Shown: positions 53,532 to 62,285 of the stretch, one piece after another
How positions within the stretch are numbered: the stretch's first letter is position 1
How the letters are laid out: the number at the start of each line of letters is the position of its first letter
Assembly: GCA_016708725.1 (NCBI GenBank)
Contig: JADJFE010000011.1
Span: forward strand, 12,329-76,328
Length of the DNA: 64,000 nucleotides
Source: Candidatus Aalborgicola bjergmarkensis
GTDB lineage: Bacteria > Pseudomonadota > Gammaproteobacteria > Burkholderiales > Burkholderiaceae_C
Direction of reading: 5' to 3'
Program-made: the position numbers and the translations under genes
The notes under the pieces: generated by a model
What the model was told of the DNA's origin: nothing
Databases searched by the model: none
What the model saw: the letters and a program-made list of their open reading frames with translations, nothing else

Positions 53532-55619
53532 TCATAATGCACCTTGTTCTGGCGGTTGAGCGGGAATAAGTTGCGCAGGCCGACCGCCGAAACGGCCACC
53601 GCAACCCTTGACGATTTGTGCTTCGCCCACAGGTTCATACAGGCAGCGACAATTATTTCCATACACTTGGCGCTTGAGCATACCCTGGCGCCCGAGTTGA
53701 TGCACTGTCGTGGGTGAGATACCAAGTTGCTTGGCTATTTCCTCACCAGTAAGCATGCCGCGCTCACGCAAGCGCTCGAAGCGAGTTTTCAAGGCATATG
53801 TCTGGCGAAGGCTAATCACCTTTTTCAAGGTGAAGGGCTGGCCCAACCAATTGCAGTGACCGAGTTCATTGAGCTTGGTTGCTATCTGTTTGTCTGTCGA
53901 AGTTTCGAGTAACTCGTCAACCAACTGCACCACTTGTTCGGACGTTTTACGGATACGCGCAATCGGCAAAGGCTTATCGACCAATAAAGTCTGATTGCGA
54001 CCACCACGCCAGCGCACATTGACCGTGATCTTTGGCCCAGCCAGGAGAGTCACATCTTCGATCAGCAGGGCCAGCATTTTCTTACGCTCCACTGCGCTGG
54101 TTCGGGGGTCGTTCCACACCTGTGGAAAGTCTTGTGTGAGCTCAGAAATGCGTTGGCGTGCATCATCATCAAGCAAAGTTTTGTCAGAACGCTGCTGACG
54201 CTCATGGTCCTGCTGCAACGTGTCGAGCTGTCGTAGCCGGGTGTTCCATTCAGCCTCCAACGCATCAGCGACCAGACGGTTGTCTGGATCAACCTTGAGG
54301 TAGCGACGTCGAGCCAATTCGGCTTCATATCGGGCGCGCTGCAACTGTGACAAACGCAGTGCCGCAGCTTGCTCGACACGCTGCGTGATTTCTGCCTGTA
54401 CAGCCATTGCCATCTCTATGGCTGCAGGTGCGACCGTCTCAAGTACCAAGGCGCTAATCGCCATGTCAATGGCTGAGCCTTTGACCCACAAACATGCACT
54501 GGTATGAGCGTGGCGCACCACTTGTTCATTACAGCGATAGTATGGCTGCAATTTCCCTCCAACGAGTTCGTAATGTACCCGCATGCGCGCCCCACAGTGG
54601 CCACACAGCACTTTGCCCTGCAGCAACGCATCGCCTTCACGCGGTGCACCTCCGCGAGAGCCGCTGGAGAACCCTACTGCGTTTTGCTTTAGCGTGACTT
54701 GGTTGCGTTCAAACTCTTCCCAAGAGATATAGCCAACATGGGCATCGCGGATGAGAACCTGCCAGTTTTCTTGCTTGACGCTAAGTTGAACATGCTTGAG
54801 AGTCGCATTAAAAGCGCCTCGCGTGCGCCCATAGACGAAAGCCCCAGCATACCGAGGATTGTGCAGTATCTGAAGAACACGTGAGTGGTTAATCGTACCC
54901 CAAAGCAAATCACCCTTGCCAATGCCTCGGTGAATGCGCCTGGGGAATAACACCTTCTGCGCTTGCATGCGGCGCAGTACAGCACAAGCCGAACCGGTCT
55001 CACGGAAAGTATCGAATAGCATGCGAACAGTTTCTTGAATTTGTCGGTCCGGATCGAGCATCACGCGTGCATTGCCATCGTAGACGAGCCCAATCGGCAG
55101 CACCACCTCAAGCTCACCGCGCCTGGCCTTGTTCAGAATGCCACCTTGCAGCCGGGACTTCAGAACATGCAATTCGGCCTCACTCATCGTACCCTTGAGG
55201 CCCAGCAGCAACCGGTCGTTGAAATGTGCCGGGTCATACACGCCGTCTTCGTCCAGAATGAGTGTGTGCGACATTGCGGCCAACTCAAGTAGACGGTGCC
55301 AGTCGGCATTGTTACGCGCTAGCCGGGAAACCTCCAGACCCAAAATGATGCCGGCATGGCCCAGGGCCACTTCTGTGACAAGGTGCTGGAAGCCATCACG
55401 ATCATGGGCCTGGGCGCCGGAGATGCCTAAATCGCTGTCGATAACGTGCACGCGCTCGATGGGCCAACCCAAAGCTACCGCACGATCGCGCAACGCATAC
55501 TGACGCTTGGTACTTTCGGTGTTCTCGAACACTTGGCGCAACGATGACTGGCGCACATAGAGGAACGCATCCCGGCGCAGATGGTCGGGGCTAATCTTCA
55601 TGGTATTTTCAGTAGACAT
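53532..55619 (-). CDS. Large serine recombinase
   Basis: The 695-residue protein opens MSTENTMKISPDHLRRDAFL with YVRQSS holding the catalytic Ser25. The resolvase domain continues DSDLGISGAQ and GLEVSRLARNNADWHRLLEL. A recombinase domain, a zinc ribbon (CGHCGARM...YYRCNEQ) and a coiled coil follow. The C-terminus has an extra helix-turn-helix (MLTGEEIAKQLGISPTTVHQ). It should excise and insert the element. Its stop codon lies at the very left end of the element. The start overlaps the preceding small gene by 11 bases. Confidence 0.93.
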   Translation of the reverse strand: MSTENTMKISPDHLRRDAFLYVRQSSLRQVFENTESTKRQYALRDRAVALGWPIERVHVIDSDLGISGAQAHDRDGFQHLVTEVALGHAGIILGLEVSRLARNNADWHRLLELAAMSHTLILDEDGVYDPAHFNDRLLLGLKGTMSEAELHVLKSRLQGGILNKARRGELEVVLPIGLVYDGNARVMLDPDRQIQETVRMLFDTFRETGSACAVLRRMQAQKVLFPRRIHRGIGKGDLLWGTINHSRVLQILHNPRYAGAFVYGRTRGAFNATLKHVQLSVKQENWQVLIRDAHVGYISWEEFERNQVTLKQNAVGFSSGSRGGAPREGDALLQGKVLCGHCGARMRVHYELVGGKLQPYYRCNEQVVRHAHTSACLWVKGSAIDMAISALVLETVAPAAIEMAMAVQAEITQRVEQAAALRLSQLQRARYEAELARRRYLKVDPDNRLVADALEAEWNTRLRQLDTLQQDHERQQRSDKTLLDDDARQRISELTQDFPQVWNDPRTSAVERKKMLALLIEDVTLLAGPKITVNVRWRGGRNQTLLVDKPLPIARIRKTSEQVVQLVDELLETSTDKQIATKLNELGHCNWLGQPFTLKKVISLRQTYALKTRFERLRERGMLTGEEIAKQLGISPTTVHQLGRQGMLKRQVYGNNCRCLYEPVGEAQIVKGCGGRFGGRPAQLIPAQPPEQGAL

Positions 55620-55860
55620 ATTCCACCTTGGACTGGGTGAGTAAAAACATGTTGGCCAGCAGGTGAACGAGTTTTTGGTCGTACACCTGCGGGGATGACT
55701 GCGCATCGATCACGGGTGAGCCGGAAGATGGTGGCACGCTCGCTAGTACAGTCAGGCCGTTCAACATCCCATGAAATACGATGGCCCCCATTCCTTCTGG
55801 GCAGGCTTGCCCTTGTAAAACTTGGGTGCGCAAGGCTTCGTAGATTTGCACGGCATTCAT
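55609..55860 (-). CDS. Small protein of the recombinase element (83 residues)
   Basis: MNAVQIYEALRTQVLQGQAC, then GMGAIVFHGMLNGL and SPQVYDQKLVHLLANMFLLT. It overlaps the recombinase start, so the two are coupled. No known domain is recognised; it may be a recombination accessory factor (inference from position). Confidence 0.65.
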   Translation of the reverse strand: MNAVQIYEALRTQVLQGQACPEGMGAIVFHGMLNGLTVLASVPPSSGSPVIDAQSSPQVYDQKLVHLLANMFLLTQSKVEYVY

Positions 55861-55895
55861 GGGTAAACGAGGTCGATCCACGCTGTGGCACTGCG

Positions 55896-56348
55896 TTAGC
55901 GTTTTTTTCCCCGCGCAATAGCACGCTCGATACTGCGTGGATGCACGGTTACGCCTAGTTGCTTTTGAATCAGTGCTGAAAGCATGCGCGCCTGCAAGGG
56001 AGTGCCGTTCACGTGCTGCTGCTCGATGAACGCCATTACCTCGGGGGTGAGTTTGTGCGCGGATTTTGACCCACGCTGGCGTGGCAGAAGACCGCTGATG
56101 CCATCGCGTGCAAAAGCAGCTTCGGCCAAATAGAAAGTCGGACGTGACATACCAAATAGACTCGCAGCCTCGGCTTTGGTGACACCCTCTTGACATCCAT
56201 GACGAAGCATCTCGTACTTCACCTGTACCAAGTCGTTGGGGTCGAAAAAACCGGAACTCTCGAACCATTGCGCCCGCACACGCTGTGGATGCGGGTTCAG
56301 CGTGCCCAACTCGTGTAGCAAGTCGGTCTTGGTTTGTGGCTTGGTCAT
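55896..56348 (-). CDS. Helix-turn-helix protein of the recombinase element
   Basis: The 150-residue protein contains EGVTKAEAASLFGMSRPTFY, a transposase-type helix-turn-helix, and a second helical part (LTPEVMAFIEQQHVNGTPLQ). It probably binds the element ends or its promoter. The ATG at 56348 follows a 168-bp AT-rich gap that holds no gene. Confidence 0.78.
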   Translation of the reverse strand: MTKPQTKTDLLHELGTLNPHPQRVRAQWFESSGFFDPNDLVQVKYEMLRHGCQEGVTKAEAASLFGMSRPTFYLAEAAFARDGISGLLPRQRGSKSAHKLTPEVMAFIEQQHVNGTPLQARMLSALIQKQLGVTVHPRSIERAIARGKKR

Positions 56349-56516
56349 GGCAAAAGTTGAGTTAACTTGTAAGCAAGAATACGCCGCGTCATTGATTTTT
56401 TCAAATTCAAGCTTTTGTGTTTCACGGAACGAAAAACAGCATGGAGAAAAATTCAGAATGCATTGACATGCTCGTAAACAATAGCGGCATAAATTTCCTT
56501 ACGCGTGCGGCATGAT

Positions 56517-56801
56517 TCACTTTACGCCTTTCTTGCCTTGATTCAAGTCAAGCAGCATGTCGTCAATGAGTGCGCTGAGTCTGGTCAGATCATCTGTGCG
56601 AAACCATGATCGACCCGCTGCTGTGTGGGTGAATGCGTCGGGTGGGTCCACGTCGGTCCACGATGAGGGCAGTGATCGTAGGTGTGCGTCCTTGTCAAAG
56701 AACATCACACGATCCTCGCCCCAGTTCATTTTTCGTGTGCTCAGCACAAAGCGCTTGCCAAACCACGGGTGAAACGCATGGGTGACTTCAAACTCTATGA
56801 C
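56517..56801 (-). CDS. DUF5372 / Y4bD-like protein, start unclear
   Basis: The frame reads VIEFEVTHAFHPWFGKRFVL, MNWGEDRVMFFDKDAHLRSL, PSSWTDVDPPDAF, GRSWFRTDDLTRLSALIDDM. This matches the small family linked to recombinase elements (HPxxG, WGEDRV, LRSLP). No ATG, GTG or TTG stands before VIEFE; a GTC occupies the usual first position. The start may have mutated, or an internal ATG (56747) gives only 76 residues. Confidence 0.68.
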   Translation of the reverse strand, partial: VIEFEVTHAFHPWFGKRFVLSTRKMNWGEDRVMFFDKDAHLRSLPSSWTDVDPPDAFTHTAAGRSWFRTDDLTRLSALIDDMLLDLNQGKKGVK

Positions 56802-56830
56802 CGCTCCACTGACGCAATGGCTTGCAGTTG

Positions 56831-57046
56831 TTGACTTACGAGAAACCCAAAGTCGAGTTCAATGTGCAACTGGTAGAGCGCTGGATACTGGCGCGGTTGC
56901 GCAAACTGCGCTTTACCAGCGTGGCCGAGGTCAACGTGGCGATAAAGCCCTTGCTGCAATGGCTCAACCAGCGCAAATTTCAAAAACTGCCTGGCAGCCG
57001 TGCCAGTGTGTTTGCCCAGATCGACTTCGGCGCTCAAAATAACTGA
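56831..57046 (+). pseudogene. istA: istA of IS21-C, 3' part
   Basis: It resumes LTYEKPKVEFNVQLVERWIL and ARLRKLRFTSVAEVNVAIKP, then stops at FAQIDFGAQNN. IstA proteins normally continue for over 100 residues, so the rest of istA and all of istB of this copy are missing. Sequence after about 57036 is unrelated. Confidence 0.85.
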
Positions 57047-57656
57047 CCCACCTGTGCTCACAGAAAGCTGACCCACCGGTTGCGCGGCTGTTTGTAACTT
57101 GATGGCCTGCAGGAAACAGAATCGGCGATCATTGGCTCGACCAATGTGCGTGAAGAAGCGACTTCAGTTCATTGAAGAAGCAACCCGTTTGAAGATGAAA
57201 TTTGGTTACGCAAGCATGGGTTGCCACCCTGCTCGACTGAGCATGATCACCTTCCGTGATGGATTGATTGCTGCATCCATCACCGTTGCTGATCAAATCG
57301 AGGCTCTTGCGTTGTTGGCAGAATACCGGTTTTGATACTTGGTGAACCGGTGTAAGGTGGAACTGAGAGTCAAGACAAAATTTTCAGTTAATTTAAGCTG
57401 TTCTCGTTTTGTGCGTATGCAACTGGATGGCGTTGCCCCGGGTTTTGTCTTGGTATTGGTCTTCATGGTTTTATTTTCAAATGGCAATTTGGCAAGCGAA
57501 GCGCGTCAGGCCCGTGGGCAAGACCCTTGTGGGTAAGTACGGGTGGGAGGTGTGGGTATGTGGTCAAGCTGGGCGTTTTGCAAGCTTGTCCACATATCCA
57601 CGCCGACCCCCTACTTATCCATCAAGCAGATACTGCACGGCGGTGGTGAGACGGTT
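57047..57656. other. Junction region between IS21-C and IS21-A
   Basis: CTGACCCACC occurs twice (57045-57054 and 57070-57079), like IS terminal repeats. A 78-codon frame at 57099-57335 encodes RLQFIEEATRLKMKFGYASM and DGLIAASITVADQIEALALL; I do not recognise it and it may be a gene end cut by insertion. The remainder shows nothing except the hairpin at 57552-57601. Confidence 0.4.
57552..57601. repeat. Long hairpin at the end of IS21-A
   Basis: GTGGGTATGTGGTCAAGC pairs with GCTTGTCCACATATCCAC at 16 of 18 positions, with a 14-base loop. It lies 56 bases beyond the istB stop of IS21-A and probably belongs to the element end. Confidence 0.6.
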
Positions 57657-57831
57657 TTACTTTGCCTTGGGGCTCGCAGGACTGGTTGAGCTCTGCACAG
57701 GTGCTGTGGCAGGTGCGCTGGTGCGCAAAGATGCACCTTCAATGCGGATGGTGATGCAGTGGTGCTGCAGCCGATCAAGCAAGGCATCGACCAGCGGCTT
57801 GTTGTTAAACAACTCGTACCACTGGGGGTAG
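57657..57831 (-). pseudogene. istB: istB of IS21-A, 3' fragment
   Basis: The frame PQWYELFNNKPLVDALLDRL and QHHCITIRIEGASLR is the IstB C-terminus. It is separated from the rest of the gene (62286 onwards) by IS21-B. Joining the two across the GGTAG duplication gives NLDYPQWYELF in frame. Confidence 0.9.
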
Positions 57832-57896
57832 TGTGAATGGCTGCCGGAATGCGCGTCAATCTGGCGGCAGAGGTATTGCGCAGAACTACGGATTTG

Positions 57897-58116
57897 CACG
57901 CCATGGGGGCTTGAAAGGAGCCCGAAGGGCGAGTTTCAAGACCCCATGGCGTGGCGGCGCAATTCTCGGGATGTGGTGTTGTGATTTGCGTTTGAGGCAA
58001 GGCTTGGGATGCACTAGCCAAGCAATCCGGGAGGGAGTAGAAACGAGCTTGCCGTAAAAGCTCGAAGCAGGCACGACATCAGCCAATAACGTCGAAAGTT
58101 CAAACCGATGTCGTGC
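57897..58116 (+). other. Structured leader of IS21-B
   Basis: CACGCCATGGGGGCTTGAAA (57897-57916) pairs with 57934-57953 at 19 of 20 positions around a small GCCC/GGGC loop. GAGCTT/AAGCTC (58045-58063) and GCACGACATC/GATGTCGTGC (58071-58116) form two more stems. The 375-bp leader between the IS end and the first ORF holds no gene besides these stems. Confidence 0.6.
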
Positions 58117-58207
58117 CCCGAGCCCGGGAGGGCGACGTTGCCAGTGTCAGTATGTCACGAAACTCTAGGCATTGTCCAGCCCAACCCCCGTCGGCCACTT
58201 TTTGGCG

Positions 58208-58612
58208 ATGGAACCTCCCGCAAGGCGTTACTTGTGTGCTCGTTGCAGCATCCTGGTGCTCATATGCAGCCGTTGTGATCGTGGTAATCGCTACTGCAAA
58301 GACTGTGCATCGACACAGCGGGCACGCTGCGTACGCGAGGCAGGAAAACGCTACCAAAGTAGCAGACGTGGTCGCCACGCCCATGCTCGGCGACAGCAGC
58401 GCTGGAGGGCAAAACACAAAAAAGTGACGCATCAGGGTTCCCCACCCCCCACAGCATTTGCTCTACTGGACGCGGATGTGAGTGCAATCAAAGTCGATGT
58501 GCCACAGCGGCTCTGGCAGTGTCATTTCTGTCAAAGCAGCTGCGCTGAATTTGTGCGTATCGACTTTTTACGCCGTCGCATCCGTCGTTCAACCCCCACA
58601 AGGAAGCACACC
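58208..58612 (+). CDS. Zinc-ribbon ORF of IS21-B, in frame with istA
   Basis: MEPPARRYLCARCSILVLIC, then CSRCDRGNRYC, REAGKRYQSSRRGRHAHARR and a later CHFCQSSC give several CxxC pairs. I recall similar short ORFs before some IS21 istA genes. No stop codon separates it from istA at 58613, so a fusion of about 644 residues is possible. Its role is unknown. Confidence 0.55.
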
Positions 58613-60142
58613 ATGCCCGTGACCCCTGAACTCAGAGCCAAGATATTGCGTTATTACCATGCAGAGAAGTGGCCAACCGGCACCATTGCTCGCCAACTCA
58701 AGGTGCACCACGGCACGGTCGAGAGAGTCTTGCGCCAAGCGGGCTTGCCCCGCATCGGAACTGTGCGCGCATCAAACATCGATGCCTATTTGCCGTTCGT
58801 TCTTGAGACCTTGAAGAAGTTTCCCGATCTCAGGGCCAGCCGGCTGTACGCCATGGTCACAGTGCGTGGCTACCAAGGTGGCCCAGATCATTTTCGCCAC
58901 CTCATCGCCCAGCATCGACCCAGACCCTTGCCCGAGGCGTATCTGCGTTTGGTTACCCTTATCGGCGAACAAGCTCAGATTGACTGGGGCCACTTTGGCC
59001 ACCTGCAAATCGGCAAAGCCAAACGGCCTTTGATGGCCTTCGTGGCCGTGCTGTCCTGGTCACGGCGTATTTTTTTGCGTTTCTCCCTGGATGCGCGTAT
59101 GGAGAGTTTTTTGCGTGGCCATGTCCAGGCGTTCCAGTCCTGGGGTGGTGTGCCCAGGATACTGCTGTATGACAATCTCAAAAGCGCCGTGTTGGAGCGC
59201 CAGGGTGATGCCATTCGATTCTCACCAGCACTACTGGATTTTGCCGCCCACTACCACTTCGAACCGCGCCCGGTGGCCGTGGCCAGAGGGAATGAGAAGG
59301 GGCGTGTCGAACGCGCCATTCGCTATATCCGTGACAACTTCTTTGCCGCACGTACATTTACCGATCTGGATGACCTCAATGCCCAGGCCGATGCGTGGAT
59401 CAATGGAACTGCCAGTGATCGGGCTTGTCCGCAAGACAAAACCATGACGGTAGCACAGGCCTTTTTCCCAGGAGGTGCCACGCCTTCTGCAATTGCCTGC
59501 CAACCCCTATCCGGTGGAAGAGCGTGTGGTGGTCAAGGTCGGAAAACCCCGCATGTTCGCTTTGACCTCAATGACTATTCGGTACCGCACACCCATGTGC
59601 GCAAAACGCTCACGGTGCTTGCTGATACCAAAACGGTGCGTATTCTGGATGCCCAGACGGTGGTGGCCATCCACGCTCGCAGCTATGACAAGGGTCAGCA
59701 AATCGAGATTGAATCACACATCAAAGACCTGGTTGAGAGAAAAGCCGCAGCGCACGCCCAGCGTGGTATGAATCGTTTGCAGCAGGCCGTACCTGCCAGC
59801 GTGGAGTTACTCACACAGGCCGCAGCCAAAGGTGAACACCTGGGCGCTATCACTGCAGCGCTGCTGCGATTGCTTGATCGCTACGGTGCCGACCAGGTGC
59901 AAACGGCCGTTCTGAACGCACTGCAACGCAAGGTACCCCACCCCAATGCAGTTCGTCTGGCGCTGGAGGCACAGCGCCAAGCCCAGCAAGCCCCTGCGCC
60001 GGTGGTCGTGCAACTCAGTGAAAACGTTCGACTGCGTGACGCGGTGATCCACCCCCACCCATTGAAAAATTACGACCAATTAAACAACACTGATTCCCAA
60101 CCAGAAACATCAAGGGGCGACAACGATGGATCCCAAAAATGA
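58613..60142 (+). CDS. istA: IstA transposase of IS21-B (internal compensated frameshift)
   Basis: The 509-residue IstA opens MPVTPELRAKILRYYHAEKW with a helix-turn-helix and has the catalytic core QIDWGHFGHLQIG, LLYDNLKSAVLER and GNEKGRVERAIRYIRDNF. Near 59462 an extra T, and near 59540 a lost A, put about 26 codons out of frame; the correct residues (PRLLQLPANPYPVEERVVVK) are readable in the other frame. The frame then returns to HVRFDLNDYSVPHTHVRKTL. Activity is doubtful. Confidence 0.88.
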   Translation: MPVTPELRAKILRYYHAEKWPTGTIARQLKVHHGTVERVLRQAGLPRIGTVRASNIDAYLPFVLETLKKFPDLRASRLYAMVTVRGYQGGPDHFRHLIAQHRPRPLPEAYLRLVTLIGEQAQIDWGHFGHLQIGKAKRPLMAFVAVLSWSRRIFLRFSLDARMESFLRGHVQAFQSWGGVPRILLYDNLKSAVLERQGDAIRFSPALLDFAAHYHFEPRPVAVARGNEKGRVERAIRYIRDNFFAARTFTDLDDLNAQADAWINGTASDRACPQDKTMTVAQAFFPGGATPSAIACQPLSGGRACGGQGRKTPHVRFDLNDYSVPHTHVRKTLTVLADTKTVRILDAQTVVAIHARSYDKGQQIEIESHIKDLVERKAAAHAQRGMNRLQQAVPASVELLTQAAAKGEHLGAITAALLRLLDRYGADQVQTAVLNALQRKVPHPNAVRLALEAQRQAQQAPAPVVVQLSENVRLRDAVIHPHPLKNYDQLNNTDSQPETSRGDNDGSQK

Positions 60143-60146
60143 TGCT
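60126..60146 (+). pseudogene. istB: istB of IS21-B, first seven codons
   Basis: ATGGATCCCAAAAATGATGC starts IstB (MDPKNDA) inside the istA end. The IS1595-family element follows directly. Joining to 61209 gives MDPKNDALFTRAKNLRLHGV. Confidence 0.75.
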
Positions 60147-61199
60147 GGCTCATATTGGGTTTTGAGGGCATGCTTCGGGTTGCAGCAGAATTTCAAGGAG
60201 AGACCCCAGCAGAGCGCGCCCGCGCCGCCTCACGTTGTGAACGAACTCAAAGAAACTCAGATAAATGGGCAATTTTTCTTGGGAAATTCCGCGATGGGGA
60301 CGCAGCCAAGAACGAAGCAGAGACCAAAACCCCTCCATTGTGTTCACATGAACCTCATGGAATCCGTCGCCATCTTCATCACGAGCATATTCCCCAGCAC
60401 TATGGCAAACGGTCTTGTGCTCATAGCCCCATTCGAGCAACGCAGAATAAATCACATACTCATCGGTGTAAATCAGTGTGCCGGCCTTAACAGTTTGCTC
60501 AATAAGCGGTCGTATGGTCGCTTGCTGCACGTTTTCCAGCATCTCTATTCGAACATCGCCATTGCGTTGAATCATCCCGAAGATCGGCGGCTTTTCTCTG
60601 GCCAGCGTACCTCGCCCTCGTGCTCCTTTGAGTCGGTTGCGCCGCGCTTTACGGCCAATGATCTTCTCAGGATGCCCCTTATGTCCAGCGATAACATACA
60701 CCTCATCGAACTCTACTTCTCCTTCCATCTGAGGAATCCTTCTACGCTTGTGTATCCCATGGCGCAAGAGATCCGTCATCTGTTGACAATCGCTTTGATT
60801 CAGCCCGAGTTCTTTGGCTATCTGCAGATTCGATACATCCAGCCCCATCAAATGCATACAGGCTATCCATATGCGTAATGGTTGGTGATGCCCAGAGAAA
60901 ATCGTCCCCGTCAAATCATCGAAACGCTTGCCACAATTCAAGCATCGATACCGTCGGCAGGCAGGGTGACGGTTGTTGCACCCTTTTTTGACAATCTTAT
61001 TGGACGTGCAGCTTGGGCACGCATTCGGACGAGAGCGCGGCCAACGCAGCGATCTTATCTTTTCATAGCATTTCTCATCGTCCATCAACTCTTGGATATG
61101 AAACATGGCAACGACCCTCCATCACAACGTGGTGACTTCAAGCATAGCGACCGAGCTTTTTCCTGTCCATTGTGATGACCTCAAAACCCAATATGAGCC
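60147..61199 (-). mobile_element. IS1595-family (ISXO2-like) insertion in istB
   Basis: GGCTCATATTGGGTTTTGAG at the left and its reverse complement at the right are 20-21 base inverted repeats. AATGATGCT occurs at 60138-60146 and 61200-61208 as target duplication (8 bp is usual; 9 match here). The single gene is a transposase on the minus strand. Confidence 0.9.
60150..61106 (-). CDS. IS1595-family transposase
   Basis: The 318-residue transposase has an N-terminal zinc ribbon (CPSC...YRCLNCGKRF) and the ISXO2 catalytic blocks EFDEVYVIAGHKG, LIYTDEYVIYSAL and HEVHVNTMEGFWSLLRSWLR. The reading frame is complete and undamaged, unlike most IS genes around it. The stop lies within the left inverted repeat. 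Confidence 0.94.
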   Translation of the reverse strand: MFHIQELMDDEKCYEKIRSLRWPRSRPNACPSCTSNKIVKKGCNNRHPACRRYRCLNCGKRFDDLTGTIFSGHHQPLRIWIACMHLMGLDVSNLQIAKELGLNQSDCQQMTDLLRHGIHKRRRIPQMEGEVEFDEVYVIAGHKGHPEKIIGRKARRNRLKGARGRGTLAREKPPIFGMIQRNGDVRIEMLENVQQATIRPLIEQTVKAGTLIYTDEYVIYSALLEWGYEHKTVCHSAGEYARDEDGDGFHEVHVNTMEGFWSLLRSWLRPHRGISQEKLPIYLSFFEFVHNVRRRGRALLGSLLEILLQPEACPQNPI

Positions 61200-61208
61200 A
61201 ATGATGCT

Positions 61209-62010
61209 TTGTTCACGCGAGCCAAAAATCTACGCCTACACGGTGTGCTGGAACATTGGTCAGAACTGGCCGATGCCCCCTGGCTGCCAAGTCTGCTGGA
61301 CTGGGAGGAGCACGCACGTACCCAGCGCAGCCTTGAGCGACGCCTGAATGACGCACGCATCGGGCGATTCAAGGCACTAGCGGACTTTGACTGGAAGTGG
61401 CCCAAACAATGTGATCGCGCAGCCATCGAGGCTTTGATGACGCTGGAGTTCATGGCGCAATCCGTCAACGTGATATTGCGCGGTAACAATGGCGTGGGCA
61501 AGTCAATGCTGGCAAAAAATGTGGCTTATCAGGCTCTGGTTCAGGGTTTTACGGTGCGCTTCACCACTGCAGGAGAGATGTTGGGGAGTTGGCTGCCATG
61601 GACAGTGATGCGGCGCTACGCAGGCGTTTGCGTCATTACGTCAATCCGGATTTGTTGGTGATTGATGAGATCGGCTACCTCTCATACTCAAACCGGCATG
61701 CCGACTTGCTCTTCGAGTTGATCAACCGTCGCTATGAGTCCAAGAGCACGATTGTGACCACCAATAAGGCGTTTGCCGACTGGGGGATGTCTTTCCCAAT
61801 GCCGTTTGTGTGGTGTCCTTGGTTGACCGCCTGGTGCATCACTCTGAGGTGATTGGCATCGAGGGCGAATCCTATCGTCTCAAGGAGGACAGGCACGATC
61901 CACAGATATGGCAGCCAAACGCAGAAAGGCTAAATCATGAAGCGCGTTACAAAACATATGCAATTGCCTTCAGGGCGACAATCCGGTCTGTTCATGACCA
62001 TCGACAATGA
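61209..62010 (+). pseudogene. istB: istB of IS21-B, main part with two frameshifts
   Basis: FTRAKNLRLHGVLEHWSELA leads to the Walker A RGNNGVGKSMLAKNVAYQAL. Near 61585 one G is lost (GEMLG|ELAAMDSDAALRR). The Walker B LLVIDEIGYLSYSNRHADLL follows in the second frame. Near 61785 another G is lost (FADWG|DVFPNAVCVVSLVDRL), and the third frame ends SYRLKEDRHDPQIWQ. IstB is the ATP-dependent helper of IstA; this copy cannot be made as one protein. Confidence 0.88.
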
Positions 62011-62152
62011 CTGGAGCACTGAGCAGGCAGCGGCCGTTGCAGAGTTGTTGGAGGACTTGCTGCATGTGATTCACAGCCGTTATCAGGACAAACCATGCGC
62101 ACCAGAAAGCCACACGTATCACTCGATTCAAGCCTGTTTACTCAGACGATGA
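61937..62152 (+). CDS. Small accessory ORF at the end of IS21-B
   Basis: This 71-codon ORF (MKRVTKHMQLPSGRQSGLFM, DNDWSTEQAAAVAELLEDLL) starts within the istB end. Similar short helical ORFs follow istB in some IS21 elements. The function is unknown. Confidence 0.55.
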   Translation: MKRVTKHMQLPSGRQSGLFMTIDNDWSTEQAAAVAELLEDLLHVIHSRYQDKPCAPESHTYHSIQACLLRR

Positions 62153-62201
62153 TGATGGGGTGCCATTCTGATCTCAACTATTGTTTTCTGAACCAATAAC
62201 T

Positions 62202-62230
62202 AAGGGCCGACAAGGCCCTTTTTGTTTGTG
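62202..62230 (+). terminator. Intrinsic terminator at the end of IS21-B
   Basis: AAGGGCC (62202-62208) pairs with GGCCCTT (62214-62220), followed by TTTGTTTG. It lies 50 bases after the accessory ORF and just inside the right IS end. Confidence 0.8.
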
Positions 62231-62285
62231 CACCAGCGCTTGAAAAACTCCGCCAAATTTGCGCGCTATTAGACAGCCGGTAACA

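Larger units (their letters stand above)
53526..56830. mobile_element. Four-gene serine-recombinase element (y4b-like) inserted in istA
   Basis: TTGACTT is found at 53526-53532 and at 56831-56837, flanking 3,305 bases. Removing one copy and the interior joins codon TTG to TTG in the same IstA frame (DKA-LTYEKPKVEFNVQLVERW), which supports these boundaries. The ends show no inverted repeats, as expected for site-specific serine recombinases. The four minus-strand genes are a DUF5372/Y4bD-like protein, an HTH protein, an 83-residue protein and the recombinase. I recall similar y4bA-y4bD clusters on a Rhizobium symbiotic plasmid. Confidence 0.75.
57832..62285 (+). mobile_element. IS21-B, complete element inserted in istB of IS21-A
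   Basis: The left end TGTGAATGGCTGCCGG and the right end (minus strand TGTTACCGGCTGTCTA) are imperfect inverted repeats of about 36 bases. GGTAG occurs at 57827-57831 and 62286-62290 as a 5-bp target duplication. The element carries a zinc-ribbon ORF, istA, istB (interrupted by an IS1595-family element) and a small accessory ORF, all on the plus strand, then a terminator. Confidence 0.88.

Noticed and set aside
57897..58116. Possible attC site or group II intron domain
   Set aside because: No integron core sites, no integrase, no intron reverse transcriptase and no domain V-like hairpin; the stems lie inside IS21-B limits.
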